Assembly (NCBI GenBank): GCA_024305745.1
Contig: JAHRBS010000009.1
Span: 124,001-188,000 of the forward strand
From: Polyporus tsugae
Lineage: Eukaryota > Basidiomycota > Agaricomycetes > Polyporales > Polyporaceae
Direction of reading: 5' to 3'
DNA length: 64,000 nucleotides
Notes under the pieces: generated by a model
The model's input: the letters and a program-made list of their open reading frames with translations, nothing else
Database searches by the model: none
Told to the model about the DNA's origin: nothing
Position numbers and translations under genes: made by a program
In this document: in pieces, positions 11,366-22,200 of the stretch
Numbering within the stretch: the stretch's first letter is position 1
How the letters are laid out: each line of letters starts with the position of its first letter

Positions 11366-13383
11366 ATGCTCACCGCCGAAAGCCCCCCTGTTGTCTTCGC
11401 GAGCACCGAGGAAACATCTGCCCGGCACCCAGGATCTCTGAAGGTACTGGTGGAAACAGTACATGTCGAGGAGGTGGTAGTGACAGATGATTGCCCCCCT
11501 GACGGTGGACCACGCGCATGGCTCGTGGTGTTTGGGGTACGTCCTGAAGACTGAATGCATCGTTGCATGGTACTTATTATTTTTCATTCCCCTTTTCTGT
11601 GCAGGTCACCTGCAGTATGTGCGGCATGATCGGTATCCTCACCTCGTGGGGGGTGAGTGCGGTCGTGTTTTCGGCAGCCTCAGTCGTCTGGAACTGATGG
11701 GTACTCTTTGCAGACATGGCAAGCGTACTACCAAGAGGAGGTGCTGCGAAACCAACCATCTTCCCACATGTGAGATGCCTGTGCTGCAGTTTTGGCCGTC
11801 GGATAATTCGCTCATTTTCCATGCAGAGCGTGGATAGGTTCTGTGCAGGTTCGTCCCCTTCCACCTCATGCGCGCCGCATCCCAGCTGATAGTATATGAG
11901 AAGAGCGCAATGGGTTATGCTCCCGGGTTGATCGTCGGGAGGTTGTTTGACATGGGATACCTCAAGCTTCCCATATTCGCTTCGTCCGTCCTCTTCGTCG
12001 GCTGCATGTTCCTCACGGCCGAGTGCACCCAATATTGGCAGTTCCTCCTCTGCCAGGGCTTTGGCATCGGCGTCAGTCTCTATTCTTTTGGCACGATCAT
12101 GTCCCATTGTTGAACCTGACATCCGTCTCATCGGGCAGATTGCGGGCGGGGTATTCTACAGTGTCGGAAACATGGTACTGACCCACTGGTTCAAGAGGAG
12201 GCTCGGCCTAGCGCTTGCCATTGCGTATGGGGGGACGAGCGTCGGCGGATGCATCTTCCCCATCGTCGCGAAGGCTCTACTCCAGCGTACGAGGTACGCA
12301 ATCTTGAAGTCCCTTGATCTTTCCCGTCAACTTACACGCATCGAAGTTTCCCATGGACAATGCGCATCTTGGGGTTCATCACTCTAGGATTTGCCTCCCT
12401 CACCAACTTCGTGCGTTGCTAACGCCGTGCTCCGGTTCCAAGTTATTGTTATTAACATTACATCAGACAGTCGCGAGGCGGCTCCCAGGAACCCAGTACC
12501 TCGGCTCGGTGATCAACGTCGCAGAGTTTAAGAAGCCCGCATACTCATTCTACGTCGCCTCTCTGGTCATCAACAATCTTGCGCTGATGACCGTTGGTAA
12601 CTTTGCTATTCGGAGCCGGTTACCGGCTCACCCCCAGTACTTCCCTCCCCCCTCCGTAGGTTTTGACGTACATCACCGTCAGTGCCATCGGTGCAGGCGT
12701 CGACGTCAATTTGTCCTATGACTTGGTGGCCATCGTAAATGCGATGTCTGCTTTCGGTCAGTTGGGGGGCGGGTTGCTTGCTGATCGTTACGGTATGGTC
12801 TAGCTCTCCTTCTCGCCATACACAGCGGTGAAATGACTCACACCCCCGGGTCCACAGATCCGCTAAACGTTCTTATCTTCTCAACGCTAATGACGGCGGT
12901 CGTAACTTACGCGTGGCCATTTGCCACCAACGTCGCCACATTCGTCGTGGTTGCCGTGTTCACAGGGTGCGCCGCCCGGCCGATTCCCGATCCCTTCCTT
13001 GCTCTTATATTGACCTCTCTCGTCTCCGACGCTGCGAACGGCGCAGAATCTCGGCCGGCGGATACTATGCTGCCATGGTCCAGCCCTTCGACCGCATGGG
13101 CCGCCTGGAGGACGTGGGTCTGCGCATCGGGATGGCGTTTACGCTCATTACAGCTGGAGTAGTCGCTGGCACACCGCTCTCAGGCGCCATCTTCGACGCC
13201 ACCGGGTCGTACAAGAATGTGGGGTATTACGGAGGTGAGTCTTTCTGTGTAAATCCTTGGTCCTGCACACCGACTGGGGGTATGGTTCGAAATCCAGGTT
13301 CGATGCTGCTGGTGTCGGCAGCCCTTATGGTCGTCGCGAGGCAGTTCATGATCAGGACGAAGGGTGTCTGTGGAACCCCTTGA
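11366..13383 (+). CDS. MCT-3, monocarboxylate-transporter-like MFS protein
   Basis: Twelve exons (11366-11536, 11605-11652, 11714-11769, 11827-11848, 11904-12071, 12139-12293, 12347-12410, 12467-12592, 12660-12792, 12858-12966, 13047-13234, 13298-13383) give 441 residues with no stop. Landmarks: PPDGGPRAWLVVFG, AWIGSVQ, CTQYWQFLLCQGFGIG, HWFKRRLGLALA, LLADRYG, FDATGSYKNVGYYGG. It is the partner of MCT-2 in the second duplication unit. The leucine of the DGGLRAW signature is proline here, a non-conservative change in an otherwise invariant spot. It ends with RTKGVCGTP rather than the glycine-rich tail of MCT-2. It probably acts at the plasma membrane; the substrate is unknown. Confidence 0.87.
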
Positions 13384-13559
13384 GGACGAGAGAAGTTACA
13401 CCTGGCAATGTTACCACCCTAGGGTTGGGTCATGCCAATTGTGAGCGGACGTGGTGTTGAGCACCAGAGGGACAGTCCGCCAGGGGGAGGGGGAGCCGGC
13501 TGAATAGGAGGAGTAGCGGGATCCGGCCTCGAAGGAAAGGTAACGCATATTACCTAGCA

Positions 13560-13760
13560 TTTCGCGGGTGGTAGATAGTATCAGATTGGACTTGGGTTAC
13601 TCACATACATCTCGGGATCTTGAATCTGTCTTGAATGCTAGCGCACTAGTACTCTTTCGCTCCTTCTCTCCTCCGCCAGATATGTCATACTTACAGCTAC
13701 ACATTCAAAGTTGCTGAAATACTGTATCTACTAGCTGACGCGCCATCCCGCATCTCGTTA
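13560..13760 (+). repeat. 3' flank of MCT-3, copy of 8027-8230
   Basis: See 8027-8230. Here the flank continues into about 190 bp of unremarkable DNA before the MITE at 13950. Confidence 0.7.
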
Positions 13761-13949
13761 GAAACTTGGCCATGTGTTCAAATTAGAATAGAAAGTGATC
13801 AACTCAATGGCTATACACGCGTTGAGAGGGAAGGGGACGAGAGAGGGTTGATATCGCATCCGTCAGTCTTTACCAACAGCGCCGACCCAGAAACAACGAC
13901 AATTCCATGTGTGTCCTGAGTGTCCTCTCCCCGCCCATTCACTGGTTAG

Positions 13950-14433
13950 TAGGGATAGACACGGGTCGGGTAGACCCGAGCAAAACCCGTACCCGTATAC
14001 TTAGACCCGAGCGCCCGAGGAACGATGCTCAACACCCAGTGAGCGTCGGTACGACTGTCCGTGTATAAGTACTTAGTAGAAGTGCCAGCGCGATTCGTCC
14101 CGTCTGCCAGACGACTGAGTGCTTACCTTTGCTGCCTCGGCCGCGCTTGTCCCTCAATGGGCCGCTCTAGTGCTTCCGGATCAAACGCGACCTTGGGAGC
14201 ACTGGCGTTCTTTAGACTTTAACCCATAAGTACAAAGATCCAGGCTTACATGGCATACAAGTCGCTTTTGTGAGTTGTCCGTATATTCAGCGTGCTTCGA
14301 GACTAATCCTATAGGTACGTCTCCTACCACGGGTTACCCGTGCCTATACCCGTACTCGACCAAACCCGTACCCGTACGGGTACGGGTACGGGTACGGCGG
14401 AAACCCTCACGGGTAGACCCGTGTCCATCCCTA
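13950..14433. mobile_element. hAT-like non-autonomous MITE (484 bp) with 8-bp target duplication
   Basis: Both ends carry an imperfect inverted repeat, TAGGGATAGACACGGGTC on the left against TAGGGATGGACACGGGTC read inward from the right (17 of 18 match). The element is bracketed by the direct repeat CTGGTTAG at 13942-13949 and 14434-14441. An 8-bp duplication and TAGGG termini are the marks of the hAT superfamily. Subterminal ACGGGT-type hexamers are repeated near both ends, most densely at about 14365-14397. There is no transposase frame. It lies between MCT-3 and NmrA-2, just beyond the last exon of NmrA-2. Confidence 0.85.
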
Positions 14434-14599
14434 CTGGTTAGTACACCCATTGCCGTCAAGCTTCGCATATCGATGCACGCGGCGTGCAAAAAGCGGCTCG
14501 ACGCTTTCCAAGTGTGCTTGAGCAGTCATCTCGGCATCGCAAACGCCTTCTCCGAGTCTTGAAGAGGTGGCGTCGTGCCATACATCCTGCCGATCACCT

Positions 14600-15713
14600 C
14601 GCCGAGCCCCAAACTGGCCCCGGACGTAGTCCTCCACAGCCTTCCACGTCTATCGGAGCCCCCCGCCGGGGTTGACCAGCTCGTTGCCGTTCGTTTCCCC
14701 AAAGTCCATCTTCCCCTCACCCATCACCATCCTGCAAACCCATTGATGTGAGCTCGAGCCCATGCTATTTCCACCACAAAGACTCGGATGAAGCAGGGCA
14801 GGGACCACTCACCACACGTACTCGTGGAAGCTCACGTCGGGCAACTTGAGTGCCTCTCTCTTCGCCGCCAGGTTCTCGGTCTTGATCTGGGCTGCAGCCA
14901 CACCCCTCGCTCGCACGACGGTATCGGGGACTTCCTCAAACGTCACCGTGCTGCCCGCGACGCGCACGTCGTCTGGGACGGATACCGCCGTCGTAGTCTC
15001 GAGCATCAAAAGGGCGCGCGACGGCGCGGCTCACGTCCCTCAGCGAGGTGAACGTGATCCGCGGCGCGGGACATCCGTACGCCGTGAATTTGTTTCTTCA
15101 CCATGTCAAAGCCGACTGCCACCAGGACAAGGATGTCAGAACCACGAATTACGATAGTGACTGGGCGCGAGGTACGGACGGGATGGACCAACGCGAGCTC
15201 GAAGAACAGGCTTGTGTAAACCGCGATCACCTTCTTGCCCTTGAACGAATGCCGCGCTTCTCGCGTGAGTTCTTGCATCCGCCGCCACTCTGTGGGCTCG
15301 AAGCCCGGGAAGCGATCAATGACGCGACGGTGGTCGCTGTCGGTGCATTCCGGTCAGTTCGCGTTGCCACCACCCATACTTATGCACAGAGAGCCTGAGA
15401 CGCGATAATCACGTCTCGAATTCACTCAAGAAACACACCTTAGCGCTGCTTCTGGCGACAGCTTGCAGGACAGCGCGGTTCACTTGGTCATTGACCGCGA
15501 TGGGGGTGTATTCACGCTGACGTCGACGCCCGCGAACGCCTCGTCCGGCGTCCTGTGCGCGTCGCTCGTCGACCTGCACGAGCTCGGCGTCGTTGTATGC
15601 GAGGCCTTGGGCCTTCGGGGAGGTAGCGTCGCGGGTAAGGATCCCGACAGGTGAGAAGGAGGAACGGAAGTTCGACACGAAAGTGCCGGCGCTTATGGTA
15701 AGTTAGACGCCAG
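14600..15713 (-). pseudogene. NmrA-2, broken NmrA-like reductase
   Basis: Homologous to NmrA-3 from exon 2 to exon 5. Exon 2 gives FRSSFSPVGILTRDATSPK and FLSEFET, exon 3 gives RFPGFEPTEWRRMQE and the strand ending HPV, and exon 5 gives VMGEGKMDFGETNGNELVN. Exon 1, with the start codon and the GGTGFVG dinucleotide-binding loop, is missing. Compensating losses of 2 and 1 bases garble about 25 residues of exon 2. One extra base and then a second indel hit exon 4. Exon 5 has TAG at 14650-14652 where NmrA-3 encodes tryptophan. The upstream breakpoint carries a 20-bp sequence also found at 21667-21686. Confidence 0.8.
15694..15713. repeat. 20-bp breakpoint repeat, identical at 21667-21686
   Basis: TATGGTAAGTTAGACGCCAG occurs at both sites in the same orientation. 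The sequence immediately outside differs. At the first site it coincides with the lost 5' end of NmrA-2. Confidence 0.6.
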
Positions 15714-15869
15714 TCCGTTGACGACCACTGTGCACCCACCCACGATCGTACGTGCAGTTTCCTTCGGCTTGCTTCGTCGTCTGTGCTCGCCCCACCGGTC
15801 GTTTTGGCATAGTCTTGTCCGGTTCTATGTGCCTTTAGGAAACCGCTTCGCCGCATAACTTCATCTTCG

Positions 15870-16381
15870 AGACCATTTTGATAGCAAGCTCGAGCTCTGG
15901 ATCGTCCGACTCACGGTCCACTGGCACCATGCCCATTGCCCTGCCATCCAGCATGGGCCAACCCAACCCTCGAAAGTTACGTATCTTCATTGGCTCCCCC
16001 TGCCGAATAAGGTGCCCCGCATCGGGATACGCGCCATCTTGGACACAGGTGAGTCACTGCATGCAGCATATCAGGAAATCCACTAACTCTCTTTCACCCC
16101 ACCTTTACCATTCATCAATACGACACTCCCGCTATAGGTAGTAGGCGAGATGCGCAGGCGGTGGTTTAGATGGGCGGACTCCCCGTAGGCTCCCAATCTT
16201 GCATGCAAACATCGACAAGTTCGTCGACAACAGGCTCCTGTTCACCTTCGCTGGCGCATCGGAGAGGAAGGATATCCCCTACTACGACGCTGCATCCTAG
16301 AACTCCCTGTTCCCGAACGTCATCCGGTGGTTGCACGGGCGCTTGTCGAACGATAAAGCTCGCTCTCTCGCCGTGCTATAA
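15870..16381 (+). pseudogene. unidentified gene remnant
   Basis: From about 16205 a plus-strand frame reads NIDKFVDNRLLFTFAGASER, then KDIPYYDAAS, a TAG at 16298-16300, NSLFPNVIRWLHGRLSND and a stop at 16379-16381. The composition looks coding. Upstream pieces from about 15878 are frame-broken, and a possible intron ends near 16140. I do not recognise the family. The rest of 16382-16876 shows no gene. Confidence 0.35.
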
Positions 16382-16876
16382 GTTGTGAGGTTTAACTTTC
16401 AGTTCTCCGCCGTTCGTCCGTTCACTCGTTCATTTATCAGTATTTCAGAACTTCTTTTGGAGCGCGTTTGTCAAGTTCAATGTGCTGGACCATGGATCGG
16501 CCGCATGTATGCGCTCGGTCCAACCGTCCCCGCAGTGGGCTATTGTCGTTCCTACGGCTAGGTAACGCCCAGTATATTAGAATTCCCTCAATTATTAATG
16601 TCCCGACCATGCAGCATATTCTGCAAGGGATCCTCTAGTCTCCAGGTGTAGTCCTCTCACGACGTTGCCATCCAATGACTCAATCTAAACAATTCCAGGA
16701 GCGTCCATTCTCAATCAAACGGTGTGGATTGTGGCGGACGCTCCGTCCTGACCATGTGCTCAGGTATAAGCCTTGGTCGCTTTGTTGTTCGGCTGTATGC
16801 TTCCTCCCGTAGGTTATATGCTCAGTCCGGTGGAGCATCCCTCCCCATCTCATTCAACGACTCTACATCCCCAGCG

Positions 16877-19178
16877 ATGATGTCCATGCTTCCTCCTTTG
16901 CCCGAGTGGGCCTTGTTAGGGTTGGCTCTGGCCGTTTCGGCGTTGGTACGACTAAATCTATCGCCCAATTCATTGTGCTTGGCTGATTGTGGTGATTTAG
17001 CTTGCACACCAAATATTCCGCAAATTCGAGATGTTCTCTCTCTTTTTTCACGCTTCTCTCTTGCTTGTTCCCCCCTTCATCGGTGCTAGTCGTGCTAGTT
17101 CTGCCGGTATCAAGTGGTCGGCGTTACACCGGTTTGCCTTCTGCTACACTACGTATATTGGAGTTCTAGCGATCTCCGTCGTCTCATACCGGCTATCTCC
17201 CTTTCACCCACTGTACCGGTACCCTGGTCCTCTTTTGTGCCGGACGTCTGTCTTCTGGCACGCGATCCATATGATCGGTGGCAGACAAATGTCGTACCTC
17301 ATGTTGTTGCACGATACATATGGAGACATTGTTCGGATAGGTGCGCTTCTCCGTAGCCGAGATAAGAGCTCCGGAATATACTGACGTTCTTTCCCTCCCG
17401 AATCACTGTCAGGGCCTAACCACCTCTCGATACGAGACGCATCTTTAGTTGGACAACTCCTCGGAGCGTCAGGCTTACCGAAAGGACCGAGTACTTTTTC
17501 ATCCCACCATTGCTATGCGTGCTCTCACAGTTCATCTCGCTCGTCTGTTGATCACAGCATACATCGGCGCAGCACTGAGCGAAGCCGACGTCCCCTTCAT
17601 CGGCATCCAGAACGTCGAAGAACACGCGTGCCGCCGTCGCGCGTGGACTCGAGGACTTGGCCCAGCCGCGCTCAAGGGCTACGAACATATCATGTCGAGC
17701 CGTGTGCACCAATTGGTGAACATGCTCGAACAGCAACAGGGCCCGCTCTCGCTCGGCAATTGGATCAAGTACTTCACGTGTGTGGACTTCGGCTGTCTTT
17801 GCAAGGTTATGGTGCTGACTGGATGCGCGGGTGCAGGTTCGACTTCATGTCTGATATGGTGTATGTATTCAATCCTATGATGTTGCATCCTTATAATTGA
17901 ACACTTTCTTCCTGTAAAGTCTTAGTGGAGGGTCCGAACAAATGCAGGAAGGAGACAACGGGGCCATTTGGGCGACAGTGAACAAAGGATCGCAGTGAGT
18001 CTCCATGACCACCTCTACGACAGTTCCTACCTCACGTGTACCCAGGATAGCGACTTTCCTGGGCCAGATTCCCTGGTTGGGTGTTTACCTCGGGTACGTT
18101 CCCTTGGCCGCAGGCCCACTCCTTATGATCCTCGAATATTCCCGGAAAGAAACGACAAAACGTCTGGCTAAAGGCTCTTCAAGGCGCGACCTGTTCTACT
18201 ACTTGGTACGCTGTTCGATCGGTCCGTGATTCACTACCAGCTCATGGGTCTCCCTGTGACAGAATAATGAAGATCTTTCTGGCGAGGCATCTCCCCCGAC
18301 TCGTCTTCTCCTTAACGACGGCGTTGCCGCGATGGCAGCTGCCACAGAAACCACTTCAACCGCTCTCATTAGCGTCTTCCATTGCCTCCTCACGAATCCC
18401 CAAGCCTACACGGCGCTCCAAGATGAGGTCGACCGTTTCTATCCCCAAGGAGAGGACGTCTGCAGCACCGCGAATCATCGCGACATGCATTACTTAACCG
18501 CAATCATGCAAGTGCTGGCCTGCGCCATGTTCCCTCCCGAACATCGCTGACAAGTTGCATATTTGCAGACACGAGGCCCTCCGCCTCTTCCCTCCCGTGC
18601 CGACGAACAGCTCGCGCCAAGTCCCCCACAACTCCGCACCCGCCGTGCTCGGCTCTCTGTGCGTCGCTTCGTTTCCCACAAGCCCTTCTGAGTCTTCGCG
18701 TCTGCTTGTCCTAACGTGGACTGCATAACTTACGACTAACTGTCCTTCAGGGTGGTCCCGCCCGGAACGCAGGTCTACGTTCCGCCCTACGTCCTCCACC
18801 ACGACGCGCGCAACTTCGTCTTCCCCGACACGTTCTGGCCGGAGCGCTGGCTCGTCGGGTCCGGCCAGCTCCCCCTCGTGCACGCGTGCGCTACCCTCGC
18901 CCCGTCCTCTTTGGCAAGCTCCCCCCCCAGACGGCGTTTGCTTCGTGCACAACGAGGCGGCGTTCATCCCGTTCTCGCACGGGCCGATGAACTGCGCTGG
19001 GAAGGGCCTTGCGATGCAGCAAATGCGCATTGTCGTGTGTGCGCTGGTGCAACGGTTTCGCATCCGACTGGACTTGGAAGAGGGGCGGGATCTGAGGAGG
19101 TACCAGGAGGAGTTCAGGGATTCCTACGTGGCCACGAACCGCGCGCAGCTGCCTGTTGTGCTCGAGCGGCGCTGGTGA
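16877..19178 (+). CDS. cytochrome P450 monooxygenase (one apparent frame break)
   Basis: Ten exons: 16877-16945, 17001-17340, 17413-17490, 17531-17777, 17837-17860, 17920-17994, 18046-18205, 18263-18507, 18569-18658, 18751-19178. They encode about 584 residues. An N-terminal hydrophobic anchor (EWALLGLALAVSAL) is followed by YRYPGPLL, RRAWTRGLGPAALKGYE, the I-helix MAAATETTSTAL (usual A/G-G-x-D/E-T-T), the ExxR helix HEALRLFPPVP, FWPERW and the haem loop FSHGPMNCAGKGLA with the ligand cysteine near 524. It would be an ER-bound haem monooxygenase that needs a P450 reductase partner. The ExxR helix is only restored by a GC-AG intron (18508-18568, donor GCAAGT). The frame changes once at eight C residues (18921-18928); seven would keep it open. 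It converges on NmrA-3, 235 bp away. Confidence 0.85.
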
Positions 19179-19413
19179 GCCTCGGGCTTTTGGAGAGGCG
19201 ATGACTACATCGTACGTACGCATCCATCGCTGATACACTGTATCTAGCACGCTGTACCGCGTCTCGTTAGGAGTTCATCGATCAATGCGCGCGATGTGCA
19301 CAAAGCGGTTCGAAGCTTGCCACGTGGGCTTGAGCAGTCCTCTTACCGTCACAAACCCGTTCTCCGAGTCTCGCAGAGCTTGCATCCTCCCAACAATTCT
19401 GTCGCTCACCATT

Positions 19414-20657
19414 TCATCCCCTCCTCCGAGTCCCAAACTGGCCCCGGACGTAGTCTTCCACCGACCTCCACGTCCAGAGCCTCCCACCAGGGTTGACCAG
19501 CTCGTTGTCGTTCGCCTCCCCAAAGTCCATTTTGCCCTCGCCCATGACCACCCTGCAAAAGGCTCATCCGTGTGAGCTCATGCCAGTGCCAAGCCGCCAC
19601 GGGGACGAAGCCAGGGATCTACGCACCGTACATACTCGGGGAAGCTTACGTCGGTGGGCAATTTGAGCGCCTCCCTCTTCGCCGCCAGATTCTCCGTCTT
19701 GATCTGTGCTGCAGCGACACCCCTGACACGGGCGACGATGTCGCGGACCTCTTCAAACGTTACCGTGCTGCCCGCGACGCGCACGTCGTCCGGGACGGAC
19801 GCCGCCGTCGTGGGGTCGGTCGCGAGCATCGCAAGGCGCGCGACGGCGCGGCCCACGTCCCTCAGCGATGTGAACGTGATCCGCTGCGCGGGGGAGCCGT
19901 ACGCCTTGAACTCGTTGTTCGCGATGTCGAAGCCGACTGCGACCGCCCAATAAATACAAGGAGGTGAGCGCCACGAGATACTACGATGGTGACTAGGCGC
20001 GACGTACGGACGGGGTGGGCCAACGCGAGCTCGAAGAACAGGCTCGTGTAAAGCGCGATCACCTTGCCCTTGAACGAGCGCCGCGCTTCTCGCGCGAGTT
20101 CCTGCCTTCGCCGCCACTCTGTGGGTTCGTAGCCCGGGAAGTCGGTAACTCGATGGTCGCTACCGGCCCGGGTGCATCCAAACGTGACTTCCGGTCAGTG
20201 CCAAGCGTCGCTACCACTGGCGGCCCGTCACGGTATTCACACAGAGCGATGGCACTTACGTCTCGAATTCGCTCAGGAAGTACACCTTCGCATTGCTTCT
20301 GGCGACGGCGTAAAGGACATTGCGGTTGACTTGGTCAGCGACCGAACCAGGGAGTGTGTTCACAATGACCTCGACGCCCGCGAATGCCTCGTCCAAGGAC
20401 TTGTGCACGTTGCCCCCGTCGACCTGCATCAGCTCGACGCCTTCATATGCGAGGCCTTGGGACTTCGGAGAGGTAGCGTCGCGGGTAACAATGCGGACAC
20501 GAGCGAAGGAGGAGCGGAATTCGGTCACGAAAGCGTTGCTGATGTTCAGGCCTGGGCATGGATCGATAAGATCAACATAGATCTACATCCTTGGCTGCGC
20601 TCTGGGCTCACCGACGAAGCCAGTGCCGCCGACGATGGCGACGCTAGGGGAAGACAT
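19414..20657 (-). CDS. NmrA-3, NmrA-like NAD(P)-binding reductase
   Basis: Five exons (20612-20657, 20260-20551, 20008-20159, 19627-19936, 19414-19552) give 312 residues with no break. An atypical short-chain-reductase Rossmann fold begins at the second residue: VAIVGGTGFVG, with the loop GGTGFVG at residues 10-16, then VRIVTRDATS. SEFETDHRVTDFPGYEPTEW and YGSPAQRITFTSLRDVGRAV follow, and the C-terminal VMGEGKMDFGE, NDN, ELVNPG, SVEDYVRGQFG is typical of fungal NmrA/isoflavone-reductase-like proteins. Such proteins either reduce small molecules with NADPH or sense the NAD(P) ratio. Being cytosolic and beside a P450 and a transporter fits an enzyme, but this is inference. It is the only intact one of three copies. 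Confidence 0.87.
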
Positions 20658-22200
20658 GTCGTTCTTGATGTTGCTGGAGTGGCTGGATCGGAGCAGTATT
20701 GGTGCAGGTGGTTTGGAGCCGTTGTTCCCGGGCGATTCGCGAGTGTTATGTTTCGAGTCTCGACTCACTGACTATTTGAAGGGTCTCTCCAGACACGCCG
20801 ATCGCCAGACCATCGATAGATATGGCATCCGTGGGTTCCTTCCGTTCGTAATGGGACAATGTCAGAGTGCTCGCAGCTTCGAGTTCAGGGTGCTTTTCTC
20901 CTCTACTCCTACGTCCTACTTACTCATGGAGTCTGGGCCCTGGGTACTAGTCACTGACTAATCTGGAGGCGCCTCGAGCGGCTTGGTCAGCGGAGCGGTC
21001 GCTTCTTGGATAAGAAGTTAGAACTGCAGCAGCCGCAACCCGCGTGCGCCACCGCTTGGTGCGTGAGCTTCCCGCCAGGACCTGATATTCATCAGCGGCG
21101 ATATACGATCCATCAAGGAGCGTGTGCAGTACTGTACTTGGTTGAATCTGGCGACGGATCCCGTCATCTTCGAATGGGTGGTCAGAGGACTCATAGCGGT
21201 TGCGGTCTAGAACCTCAAGCGGCCTTTGTGAGTACTTATCGGCGACCAATCTTGGTTGCTTGTCCCACAGGCCGAGACACGCATGGATCTTGCACTGGCA
21301 ATATTAATACTCAGCTGCCCATGTCGGCATAGGCGTAGGGCACGTACCCGGTGCTTTCATCTCTTGACCTATATCCCTTGGAATATTAAAGACCTGTCCC
21401 AAACCCTTTGAGCGTCGCGGTGCTGTCACCCCACAAAGTTCAGACCGAAGCCTGACCGTCAACTTGAGTCTTGAAGCACGTTGCTAACTTCATATTGGAA
21501 GTGGGATGGTAGATGGTGCTGTTAGCAGCGGGTTAGGTTCATGCCAGTGTATATCGTCGAGGGATGTCAGAGTCACAGTGATGGAATGACCGGACGGTGC
21601 GGCTGTTCGAGTTCAAAGGCCGATCGGCCCGAATCGGCTGTGTACCTTTGTTTGGCAACGCGTGCATATGGTAAGTTAGACGCCAGCGTTGTGTCCCCGA
21701 CTCCGACTCAGAAAAACGTCTCTCCCTTCCCTTCGTCTCTCGTTGCCACTGTCGCAAACAGAACAAGAACACCCCACGGCAAGTTATAATGGCTTGGCCA
21801 TCTCAATTCGAAATCCACCGTCACGGGGGGTGTTCGCTTCTGTTTCAGCGGTACGTCGGCATTTCGGTTGTGGGCTGGCGACGTGGCTGATGATCCGCCC
21901 GGCCTTGCAAAATGCACTTCATTAAGAACAAAGCATTTAAGTTTTTAGAACTAATGAGGATCGTGCATGATGTCCTCGGACCTCGTGCCCCAGTGGCCGA
22001 GCGGATGACAGCGAAGCCGTTTCCCCAGAGTCCGCTTCCGGACCCGAGTCTCCTACGCTCGTTGCAAATGGCACCACATTTTCTTTCTGTGGCGGTCACA
22101 CCCACTATCTCCCAAGGTCTCCAAGGATATCAAGGTCGCGATTGGAATACTCTCATTGATGTATTGCTCCCCTCACTGATAGACCGAGGTAGATATCGCG
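20658..22200. other. intergenic, no gene recognised
   Basis: Only short overlapping frames without domains. It holds the second copy of the 20-bp breakpoint repeat at 21667-21686. It separates divergently transcribed NmrA-3 and MCT-4, so promoters of both must lie here. Confidence 0.4.

Noticed and set aside
14365..14400. Repeated ACGGGT units as a telomere-like or CRISPR array
   Set aside because: They are subterminal repeats of the MITE; there are no spacers and the fungal telomere unit differs.
21980..22060. tRNA-Ser-like start (AGTGGCCGAGCGG)
   Set aside because: The A-box-like word is there, but no B box (GGTTCRAnnCC) or pairing acceptor stem follows.
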